Assembly: GCA_910576865.1 (NCBI GenBank)
Contig: CAJTKE010000007.1
Location: 33,523 to 97,522, forward strand
Direction: 5' to 3'
DNA from: an uncultured Oscillibacter sp.
GTDB lineage: Bacteria; Bacillota; Clostridia; Oscillospirales; Oscillospiraceae
Length of the DNA: 64,000 bases
Of this stretch, positions 57,648 to 64,000 are shown piece after piece (the first letter of the stretch is position 1; each line of letters begins with the position of its first letter). The notes beneath the pieces were generated by a model. It was not told where the DNA came from, did not search any database, and worked only from the letters and a program-made list of their open reading frames with translations. A program made the position numbers and the translations under genes.

Positions 57648-57824
57648 GTATTTTGCACAAATAAGATAAAGAAAATTTGTACAGATATACAGAAATGCGG
57701 CGGCGGTAATTTTATGAAATTCTCACCTACCCAAACCGTCCGGCGTCCGATATAATAGGGCCGTCAGGAAGCATCCATCTTTTGTCCGGGCCCCGTCGGA
57801 GGGGGCCTGTAGGAGGAATTTCAT

Positions 57825-59261
57825 ATGCTGAGAAAAACGAAAATCATCTGCACCCTGGGCCCCGCCGTGGACAGCGAGGAAATGATCGTGGCCCTCATCA
57901 AGGGGGGCATGAACGGCGCCCGGTTCAACTTTTCCCACGGCAGCCACCCGGAGCACCTGGAGCGGCTGAACCGCCTGAAGGCCGTCCGGGACCGGATGGG
58001 CTCTCCCGTGGCCACCATTCTGGACACCAAGGGCCCGGAGATCCGCATCAAGAGCTTCGAGACCAAGACCGTGGAGCTGACCGCCGGGGAGGACTTCACC
58101 CTCACGGTGGAGGACGCGCCCGGCACCGCCTCCCGGGTCTCCGTCACCTATCCCAAGCTGAACCAGGAGGTGGCCCCCGGGCAGGAAATTCTGATTGACG
58201 ACGGCCTTGTGGCCATCCGGGTCAAGGAGGTCAAGGGCCCGGACATCCTCTGCGAGGTGGAGAACGGGGGGACCCTCTCCGCCAACAAGTCCATCAACAT
58301 CCCCGGGGCCCACATCCAGCTCCCCGCCCTGACGGAGAAGGACGTGGCGGACATCCGCTTCGGCGTGGAAAACGACTTTGACTTCATCGCCGCCTCCTTC
58401 GTCCGCCGGGCCGCCGACGTGGAGGCCGTGCGGCAGGTCCTCCGGGACTGCGGCGGGGACGAGGTGAAGATCATCGCCAAGATCGAGAACCAGGAGGGCG
58501 TGGACAACATCGACGACATCCTGGCGGCGGCGGACGGCATCATGGTGGCCCGGGGGGACCTGGGGGTGGAGATTCCCGCCGCCAGGGTCCCGGCCCTCCA
58601 GAAGCAGATGATCCGCAAGGGCCTCCAGGCGGGCAAGCCCGTCATCACCGCCACCCAGATGCTGGACTCCATGATGCGCAACCCCCGCCCCACCCGGGCG
58701 GAGGTCTCGGACGTGGCCAACGCCGTGTACGACGGCACCAGCTGCGTCATGCTCTCCGGGGAGACCGCCGGGGGCAAGTACCCCGTGGAGGCCCTGGGGG
58801 CCATGCTGGAGATCGTCACGGAGGCGGAGGGCTCCATCGACTACTGGAAGCGCTTCCAGAAGCAGCTGGTCATCACCACCTCCAACAACATCAACGACGC
58901 CATCACCCACACCTGCTGCCTGACGGCCCGGGACCTGAACGCCACGGCCATCCTGGCGGCCAGCAGCTCCGGCCGCACGGCCCGGATGATCTGCCGCTTC
59001 CGCCCCGCCTGCCCGGTGGCGGCGCTGACCATGCACGAGAAGACCCGGCGGCAGCTTTCCATCTGCTGGGGGGTCATCCCCTTCCTCACCGGGGAGGTCA
59101 ACTCCACGGACCGGATCTTCTCCCTCTCCGCCGAGGTGGCGGTGAAGGAAAAGCTGGTCCAGCCCGGGGACACGGTGGTCATCACCGCCGGGGTGCCCCT
59201 GGGAAAGAGCGGGTCCACGAACCTCATCAAGGCCCAGGTGATTGAGGACAACAGCCTGTAA
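57825..59261 (+). CDS. pyk: Pyruvate kinase
   Basis: Pyruvate kinase converts PEP and ADP to pyruvate and ATP. The 478-residue protein has RKTKIICTLGPAVDS, MNGARFNFSHGSHPEH, DTKGPEIRIKSF, KIENQEGVDNIDDIL, MVARGDLGVEIP and ATQMLDSMMRNPRPTRAEVSDVANAVYDG. It lacks the extra PEP-utiliser domain found in Bacillus and some Clostridia. ATG 57825 follows AGGAGG. A TATAAT (57751-57756) with a poor -35 is the likely promoter. Confidence 0.97.
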   Translation: MLRKTKIICTLGPAVDSEEMIVALIKGGMNGARFNFSHGSHPEHLERLNRLKAVRDRMGSPVATILDTKGPEIRIKSFETKTVELTAGEDFTLTVEDAPGTASRVSVTYPKLNQEVAPGQEILIDDGLVAIRVKEVKGPDILCEVENGGTLSANKSINIPGAHIQLPALTEKDVADIRFGVENDFDFIAASFVRRAADVEAVRQVLRDCGGDEVKIIAKIENQEGVDNIDDILAAADGIMVARGDLGVEIPAARVPALQKQMIRKGLQAGKPVITATQMLDSMMRNPRPTRAEVSDVANAVYDGTSCVMLSGETAGGKYPVEALGAMLEIVTEAEGSIDYWKRFQKQLVITTSNNINDAITHTCCLTARDLNATAILAASSSGRTARMICRFRPACPVAALTMHEKTRRQLSICWGVIPFLTGEVNSTDRIFSLSAEVAVKEKLVQPGDTVVITAGVPLGKSGSTNLIKAQVIEDNSL

Positions 59262-59300
59262 AAAGAGAGGACGCGGAGGGTGCTCCGCGTCCTCTCTTTC
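59262..59300. terminator. Bidirectional terminator between pyk and greA
   Basis: AAAGAGAGGACGCGGAG-GGTG-CTCCGCGTCCTCTCTTT, a perfect 17-bp stem with A and T runs on both sides. Confidence 0.9.
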
Positions 59301-59306
59301 ATGCCC

Positions 59307-59810
59307 TCAGTAGGCGCTGATATCCAGGCTTTCGTCGTCTTCCCCTTTTTCGATCTTCCGGATTTCAACGAAGTATTTCACCGTCGGGCTGACGACAACC
59401 TCCGCCCGCTCCCCGGCCCGGCGGCCGAGAATCGCCCTCCCCACCGGGGACTCCTTGCTGACCAGCCCTTTCAAAGCGTCCTGCCGCAGCGTGGTGACAA
59501 TGCGGACCTCCATCTCCTTCTTCGCCATCTCGTTGTAGATGGTCACCCGGTCGAAGAGGCCCACGGCGTCCGCCGTGTCCTTCACCTCGATGACCTTGGC
59601 CGTGCGGATCATCCGCTCCAGGTACCGGATGCGGCTGTCGTTCCGGTTCTTCGCCTGCTTGGCGCACTTGTATTCAAAGTTCTCGCTCAGGTCCCCGAAG
59701 GCCCGGGCGGTCTGGACCTCCTCGATCAGCTGGGGCCGGAGCACCCGGACCCGGTGGTCCAGCTCCTCCCTCATTTTTTTGATGTCCACCGCCGTCAGCT
59801 CGTCGTACAC
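59307..59810 (-). CDS. greA: Transcription elongation factor GreA/GreB family
   Basis: The 167-residue protein has an N-terminal coiled coil with the acidic tip ARAFGDLSENFEYKCAK that enters the RNA polymerase secondary channel. The FKBP-like C-domain has VGLFDRVTIYNEM...SPVGRAILGRRAGERAEVVV. It rescues backtracked complexes. The start is GTG 59810 after GGAGGG. The N-terminus (MYDELTAVDIKKMREELDHR) differs from housekeeping GreA, so it may be a GreA paralogue. Confidence 0.88.
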   Translation of the reverse strand: MYDELTAVDIKKMREELDHRVRVLRPQLIEEVQTARAFGDLSENFEYKCAKQAKNRNDSRIRYLERMIRTAKVIEVKDTADAVGLFDRVTIYNEMAKKEMEVRIVTTLRQDALKGLVSKESPVGRAILGRRAGERAEVVVSPTVKYFVEIRKIEKGEDDESLDISAY

Positions 59811-59919
59811 GGCGCATCCCTCCTTTTCAACCGCTCCATCATAGCCCCTTCCGCTGCCGCTGTCAAGGCGTGGAAGCGGCGGGGGAATGTCCGAGCGCGC
59901 TTTATAAGGAGAACATCCC

Positions 59920-60003
59920 GTAGGGGAGGGGCTCTGTCCCCTCCCGTTTTTTTGAAACTGCCGTGTCTCCGGGAGACGGGGCGGAACAGAGCCCGCCCCC
60001 TAC
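59920..60003 (-). repeat. Dispersed repeat R3, copy b (MITE-like)
   Basis: Read on the minus strand it begins GTAGGGGGCGGGCTCTGTTC and ends GACAGAGCCCCTCCCCTAC, the same 84-bp length and ends as copy a but inverted relative to it. Copies a and b flank tepA's 3' end, the DERQ/XRE pair, pyk and greA. The remaining gap to yqeC holds only the yqeC RBS region. Confidence 0.75.
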
Positions 60004-60063
60004 TTGACGCCGGCCCGGCGGAGTGCTATCCTATACGAAATACAACGAAAGGGAGGGACCGCC

Positions 60064-60753
60064 ATGGGCCTGGCGGAGCTGCTGGACATCCGCCCCGGCG
60101 TCACCGCCGTCATCGGCGGCGGGGGGAAGACCACCCTTCTGCGGACCCTGGGGGAGGAGCTGGCGGCGGCGGGAAGCCGGGTGCTGCTCTGTACCACCAC
60201 GAAGATCGTTCCCTTCGACGGCCTGCCCAACCTGACAAGCCCCGCGGAGGAAGCCCTGGCGGGGGCCCTGAGGGCCCGCGGCCTGGTCTGCGCCGGGACG
60301 CCGGTGCCGGGGACGGGGAAGCTGACCGCCCCGGGCCTTCCCATGGAGAGGTTGGCGGCGTTGGCGGACTATGTCCTGGCGGAGGCCGACGGCGCGGCGG
60401 GCCGTCCCCTGAAGGCCCACGCCCCCCACGAGCCGGTGGTCCCGGCGGAGGCGAACCGGGTGATCTGGATGGTGGGGGCCTCCGGCTTCGGCCGGCCGGT
60501 GCGGGAGGCGGTCCACCGGCCGGAGGAATTCCGGTTCCTGACGGACCTGGAGATGGAGGACCCGGTGACGCCGGAGGCGGTGGCGGAGGCCCTGCGAGCG
60601 GAGGCGTCCCCGGCGTGGCCCCCGGTGCGGGTGTTTGTCAACCAGGCGGAGGACGCCGCCGCCATGGCCGCCGCCCGCCGCCTCGCGGAGCTGCTGCCCT
60701 GGCCGGTGTGCGTCGGGGCGTTGAAAAGGAGGAATTGGATATGCTTGTCGTGA
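60064..60753 (+). CDS. yqeC: Selenium-dependent hydroxylase accessory protein YqeC
   Basis: The 229-residue protein has a P-loop GGGGKTTLLRTLG near residue 18, VLLCTTTKI, YVLAEADGAAGRPLKAHAPHEP and VVMV-type VGASGFG. YqeC is part of the gene set for maturing selenium-dependent molybdenum hydroxylases (xanthine dehydrogenase type). ATG 60064 follows GGGAGGG. It overlaps yqeB by 13 bp. The hydroxylase itself is not in the window. Confidence 0.88.
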   Translation: MGLAELLDIRPGVTAVIGGGGKTTLLRTLGEELAAAGSRVLLCTTTKIVPFDGLPNLTSPAEEALAGALRARGLVCAGTPVPGTGKLTAPGLPMERLAALADYVLAEADGAAGRPLKAHAPHEPVVPAEANRVIWMVGASGFGRPVREAVHRPEEFRFLTDLEMEDPVTPEAVAEALRAEASPAWPPVRVFVNQAEDAAAMAAARRLAELLPWPVCVGALKRRNWICLS

Positions 60754-61544
60754 TTCGAGGAGCCGGGGACATCGCCACCGGCATCGCCCTCCGCCTCTGG
60801 CGGGCGGGCATCCGGGTGGTCATGACGGACCTGGAGAAGCCCACCGCCATCCGGCGGACCGTGGCCTTTTCCACAGCCGTGGTTCGCGGGGAGACCGTGG
60901 TGGAGGACGTGGCCGCCCGGCGGGCGGACTGCCCCGGCCAAGCCCTGGAGCTGCTGGAGCGGGGCGTCGTTCCCGTGCTGGCGGACCCCCAGGGGGTCTG
61001 CGTCCACGCCCTGCGCCCCGACGCGGTGGTGGACGCCATTCTGGCCAAGAAAAACCTGGGCACCAGGATCACCGACGCCCCGGTGGTCGTGGGCGTGGGC
61101 CCCGGCTTCACGGCGGGAGTGGACTGCCACGCCGTGGTGGAGACCATGCGGGGCCACGCCCTGGGCCGGGCCCTCTACGAGGGAAGCGCCCAGCCCGACA
61201 CGGGCGTCCCCGGGCTCATCGGCGGCTTCGCCGGGGAGCGGGTCCTCCGGGCCCCGGCGGACGGGGTGTTTCACCGGTACCTGGAGATCGGGGATCGGGT
61301 GAAGACGGGAGACGTGGCGGCGGAGGTGGACGGCCGGCCCATGGTCTGCACCCTGGACGGGGTGCTCCGGGGCATCCTGCCGGAGGGGACCCCGGTTCAC
61401 GAGGGCATGAAGGCCGGGGACATCGATCCCCGGTGCAAGATCGAGCACTGCTATCGCGCCAGCGACAAGGCCCTGGCCGTGGGCGGCGGGGTGCTGGAGG
61501 CGGTGCTGGGGCTCAGCGGGGCCCTGGGCTCCGCCGGGCGGTGA
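60741..61544 (+). CDS. yqeB: Selenium-dependent molybdenum hydroxylase maturation protein YqeB (EF2563 family)
   Basis: The 267-residue protein has VVIRGAGDIATGIALRLWRAG, RTVAFSTAVVRGE, VDAILAKKNLGTRITDAPVVVGVGPGFTAGVDCHAVVET and GNIG-less C-terminal VGGGVLEAVLGL. YqeB proteins accompany selD and yqeC in bacteria that put a labile selenium on a molybdenum hydroxylase. ATG 60741 follows AAAAGGAGG inside the end of yqeC. The much longer open frame upstream is not coding. Confidence 0.9.
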   Translation: MLVVIRGAGDIATGIALRLWRAGIRVVMTDLEKPTAIRRTVAFSTAVVRGETVVEDVAARRADCPGQALELLERGVVPVLADPQGVCVHALRPDAVVDAILAKKNLGTRITDAPVVVGVGPGFTAGVDCHAVVETMRGHALGRALYEGSAQPDTGVPGLIGGFAGERVLRAPADGVFHRYLEIGDRVKTGDVAAEVDGRPMVCTLDGVLRGILPEGTPVHEGMKAGDIDPRCKIEHCYRASDKALAVGGGVLEAVLGLSGALGSAGR

Positions 61545-61574
61545 CGAACCGCGATGAGAGAAGGAGGATCTTCC

Positions 61575-62615
61575 ATGGCTGAAAACGAAGTGAAGCTGAC
61601 CAAGCTGGCCAGGTGCGCCGGCTGCGGCGCCAAGGTGGGCGCCGGCACCCTGGCGAAGCTGCTGGAGGGCATCCGGGTCCACGAGGACCCCAACCTGCTG
61701 GTGGGCTTCGACCGGAGCGACGACGCCTCGGTTTACAAGCTCTCCGATGAGCTGGCCCTGGTCCAGACCGTGGACTTCTTCCCCCCCATTGCCGACGACC
61801 CCTATCTCTTCGGACAGATCGCCGCCGCCAACGCCCTTTCCGACGTGTACGCCATGGGCGGCGAGCCCAGGCTCTGCCTGAACATCTGCGCGGTGCCGAA
61901 GGACATGCCCCCCCAGGCGGTCCACGACCTCCTCCGGGGGGGCTATGACAAGGTCTACGAGGCCGGGGCCCTCATCACCGGGGGCCACAGCATCCTGGAC
62001 GACGAGCCCAAGTACGGCCTGGCCGTCACCGGCTTCGTCCACCCGGACAAAATGCTCACCAACTCCGGGGCCCGGCCCGGGGACGTGCTGCTCTTCACCA
62101 AGCCCCTGGGGCTGGGGGTCCTCACCACCGCCGCCAAGGCGGATCTGGCCCCGCGGCCGGCCATGGAGCGGGCCTATGAGCTGATGACCACCCTGAACAA
62201 GGCCGCCCGGGACGTCATGGTCCAATACCGGGTCCACGCCTGCACCGACGTGACGGGCTTCGGCCTCCTGGGCCACGCCCTGGAGATGGCCCAGGGCGGC
62301 GGCGTGGAGCTGTTCATTGACGCGGGGGCGGTGGACTTCATCCCCGAGGCGGCGGAGCTGGCGAAAATGGGCATCCTCCCCGAGGGCATGTACCGCAACC
62401 GCGCCTTCGCCGAGGCGTCCGTGGACCCGGGGACGGTGGAGCTCTGGCGGCAGGACCTGCTCTACGACCCCCAGACCTCCGGCGGGCTTCTCATGGCGGT
62501 GGACCCCGCCGACGCGGAGGCCCTGTACGAGGCTTTGATCCCCGCCGTCCCCAGCGCCCGGCGGATCGGGACCGTCCGGGAATACAGGGGGAGGAAGCGC
62601 GTCTTCCTGCAATGA
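61575..62615 (+). CDS. selD: Selenide, water dikinase SelD (selenophosphate synthetase)
   Basis: SelD makes selenophosphate from selenide and ATP. The 346-residue protein has ARCAGCGAKVG with the active-site Cys and Lys (Cys form, not selenocysteine), DDASVYKLSDELALVQTVDFFPPI, GQIAAANALSDVYAMGGEP, GGHSI and TDVTGFGLLGHALEMAQ. Next to yqeB and yqeC, it probably feeds a selenium-bearing hydroxylase; selA, selB and selC are not in the window. Confidence 0.96.
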   Translation: MAENEVKLTKLARCAGCGAKVGAGTLAKLLEGIRVHEDPNLLVGFDRSDDASVYKLSDELALVQTVDFFPPIADDPYLFGQIAAANALSDVYAMGGEPRLCLNICAVPKDMPPQAVHDLLRGGYDKVYEAGALITGGHSILDDEPKYGLAVTGFVHPDKMLTNSGARPGDVLLFTKPLGLGVLTTAAKADLAPRPAMERAYELMTTLNKAARDVMVQYRVHACTDVTGFGLLGHALEMAQGGGVELFIDAGAVDFIPEAAELAKMGILPEGMYRNRAFAEASVDPGTVELWRQDLLYDPQTSGGLLMAVDPADAEALYEALIPAVPSARRIGTVREYRGRKRVFLQ

Positions 62616-62621
62616 GCGCGA

Positions 62622-62655
62622 AAAAAGCGGACGGCAAAGCCGTCCGCTTTTCAAT
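62622..62655. terminator. Bidirectional terminator
   Basis: AAAAGCGGACGGC-AAA-GCCGTCCGCTTTT serves selD and the convergent SLH gene. Confidence 0.88.
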
Positions 62656-62679
62656 TCGGTTTTCCGCTCCCGCCGGGAC

Positions 62680-63780
62680 TCAGTACCAGCTGGAGACCCG
62701 GACGGTGCAGGCGGCCACCGCGCCGGCGGGGGAGGTGGCGGAGACGATGACGGTGCCGGGCCGGTAGGCGGTCACGGTGCCGTAGGCGTCCACGGAGGCC
62801 ACGGTGTAGTCCGAGGAGGTCCAGCGGACGCTCTGGCTGGCGACGCCCACGGGATAGACGTAGGCGGCCAGGGTCCGGCTCTCACCGGGGTACAGGGCCA
62901 GAGAGGCCTGACTCAGGGAGACGCCGGCGGGCTGCGCCGCCACGAGGCTGACGCTGTTCTTCCGCTGGGCCGGGTCCACCAGACGGGCGGCGATGACGGC
63001 GGCGGAGTCCCGGGTGATGCGCTGGTTGGGGGCGAAGTTGCCCCAGGCGTTGTTGCCGGACAGGACGCCCGCCCGGTACAGGGTGTAGATGCCCCACGCG
63101 CCGGGGTCGCTCATGGGCACGTCGGGGATGGCCCCGTCCATGACGGAGTTGATGCCCCGCATGGCGGAGGCGGGCACCGCCTTGGACAGTATGGCGGCGA
63201 AGCTCCGCCGGGTGGCCGGGTCGTCGTAGTTGTCATACTGGTCGGCGGTGACGATGCCCACGTTCAGGGCGTATTGGATCTCGCTCATTCCGGCGGGGAT
63301 GCTCCAGTTGTTGTAGACGCTGTGGATGCGCACCGCCAGGGAGACCGCCTCCCGGAGGGTCAGATTGCTCCGGGGACGGAAGTTCACGGTGTCGGGCAGC
63401 AGGCCCATCTCGTAGAGGGTCCGGACCCCGTTCTCGTACCAGGACCCGGAGGGCACGTCCTTGTAGGTGCTGGAGGTGTAGGTCCGCACCCGCTGGAAGT
63501 TGCCCATGCCCTGAGCGCCGCCGGCCCACACGGGCTGATAGACGAAGCCGGAGTTGTTGGGCGTGGCCACGTAGGTGTAGTTCCCCTCCCAGGGGCGCAC
63601 GATATAGGACGCGTTGGACACCCAGGGACCCACGGAGTAGACATAGCCGTTGTTCCAAGGGCTCATGGCGTAGCCGGCGCCGGCTTCCGCCGTGGTCCCG
63701 GCCACCTCGGCGGCGAAGACAGGGACGGTCAGCATCAGGCAGGTGACCAGAGCCAGCAGCATCGAACATAATTTTTTCAT
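62680..63780 (-). CDS. Secreted SLH-like protein with C-terminal Big2 (Ig-like) domain
   Basis: The 366-residue protein has a signal peptide (MKKLCSMLLALVTCLMLTVP, cut near VFAAE) and an aromatic-rich segment (about 35-90; MSPWNNGYVYSVGPW, VRPWEGNYTYVATP). Two to three SLH-type modules follow (YKDVPSGSWYENGVRTLYEMG...FRPRSNLTLREAV; PDVPMSDPGAWGIYTLYRAG). The C-terminus is a Big2-type Ig fold (ALYPGESRTLAAYVYP...VRWTSSDYTVASVDAYGTV). SLH domains anchor it to the cell wall. ATG 63780 is preferred over the adjacent ATG 63783 for spacing to GGAGGG. Confidence 0.83.
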   Translation of the reverse strand: MKKLCSMLLALVTCLMLTVPVFAAEVAGTTAEAGAGYAMSPWNNGYVYSVGPWVSNASYIVRPWEGNYTYVATPNNSGFVYQPVWAGGAQGMGNFQRVRTYTSSTYKDVPSGSWYENGVRTLYEMGLLPDTVNFRPRSNLTLREAVSLAVRIHSVYNNWSIPAGMSEIQYALNVGIVTADQYDNYDDPATRRSFAAILSKAVPASAMRGINSVMDGAIPDVPMSDPGAWGIYTLYRAGVLSGNNAWGNFAPNQRITRDSAAVIAARLVDPAQRKNSVSLVAAQPAGVSLSQASLALYPGESRTLAAYVYPVGVASQSVRWTSSDYTVASVDAYGTVTAYRPGTVIVSATSPAGAVAACTVRVSSWY

Positions 63781-63811
63781 CATAAAGCCCTCCCGCTTAT
63801 CTATATGCCTA

Positions 63812-63840
63812 AGCATACGCCTTTGTGATTCTCCCGTCAA
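63812..63840 (-). promoter_or_regulatory. Promoter of the SLH/Big2 gene
   Basis: TTGACG (63835-63840), 17 bp, TATGCT (63812-63817), minus strand. Confidence 0.65.
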
Positions 63841-63995
63841 GAGAAAATTGGCAGGTTCTGGCGAAAAAAGAGGAAACATGCGGCAAAGGCCCGGGAGGCC
63901 GTCGGGGAAATCGTAAGAAAATCTTAAGGAAACGCTGATTTAATCCCCCGAAATGATAAAAGATGTGATAAAATAAGGGAAAGGGGGCGCGGAGT

Positions 63996-64000
63996 ATGAA
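63996..64000 (+). CDS. Start of an unknown gene, cut by the right edge
   Basis: An ATG at 63996 follows AAAGGGGGCGCGGAG and an AT-rich region with a possible -10 (TAAAAT, about 63969-63974). Only the first codon is visible, so nothing can be said of the product. Confidence 0.35.

Noticed and set aside
59280..61544. 754-codon plus-strand frame containing yqeB
   Set aside because: Only the part from 60741 has protein-like sequence and an RBS. The rest crosses greA antisense, repeat R3 and yqeC in the wrong frame.

Overview
The window looks like chromosome of a GC-rich anaerobic Bacillota of the class Clostridia, most like an Oscillospiraceae-type gut bacterium (Flavonifractor/Oscillibacter-like). 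This rests on gene content and order: miaB, mutS, mutL, miaA and hfq together; ylmE/yggS, sepF and divIVA; L21, Prp and an L27 with a cleavable N-terminus; TepA; YerC; SLH-anchored surface proteins; and yqeC, yqeB and selD. GC is roughly two thirds by eye. Promoters are mostly sigma-A-like with 17-bp spacers. No rRNA, tRNA, CRISPR array or complete transposase was found.

Layout. 1-1.3 kb: the 5' part of a secreted InlB-repeat protein and a probable independent structured RNA on the minus strand. 1.4-3.4 kb: miaB, then a divergent small-protein/XRE pair (module 1). 3.4-3.7 kb: a type I toxin/antisense-RNA locus (A). 3.7-12.8 kb: metallo-hydrolase, mutS, CPBP protease, AEC carrier, mutL, flavodoxin-fold reductase, miaA, hfq. 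12.9-17.8 kb: division and growth genes (HlyD-like adaptor, yggS, sepF, divIVA), a HAD phosphatase and a dCMP deaminase. 17.9-25 kb: a pyruvyltransferase-ferredoxin-FrhB fusion, a giant membrane/glycosyltransferase fusion and a C39 peptidase. 25-37.6 kb: a 1296-residue repetitive SLH protein, prfB, a MATE exporter, tex, a ferredoxin and an SLH-anchored phosphodiester glycosidase. 37.6-39.5 kb: type I loci B and C around recR, then XRE/small-protein module 2. 39.5-46.8 kb: rpe, a thioredoxin reductase-like/thioredoxin pair, hicBA, a truncated-looking hydrolase, birA, split chrA and obgE. 47.2-49 kb: module 3, then rpmA, prp and rplU. 49.2-55.8 kb: hslO, a methyltransferase, yerC, a DUF3298 protein and a proline operon (proB-acetyltransferase-proA-proC). 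56-62.6 kb: tepA, a membrane protein/XRE pair, pyk, greA, yqeC-yqeB-selD. 62.7-64 kb: another SLH protein and the edge of a further gene.

The most novel material lies between the housekeeping genes. Three loci encode 25-31-residue hydrophobic peptides facing a convergent antisense RNA. In each, the 5' ends of the two RNAs share direct repeats, as in the Fst/par type I toxin-antitoxin design. Three divergent XRE/small-protein modules each butt the small gene's 3' end against a housekeeping gene (miaB, rpe, rpmA). In two of them a type I toxin locus lies directly downstream of the XRE gene, which suggests a composite accessory cassette. Three families of dispersed structured repeats (here R1, R2, R3) also occur; inverted copies flank module 3 and a 3.2-kb segment carrying pyk and greA.

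All calls come from reading the sequence and recalling protein families; no database search was run.
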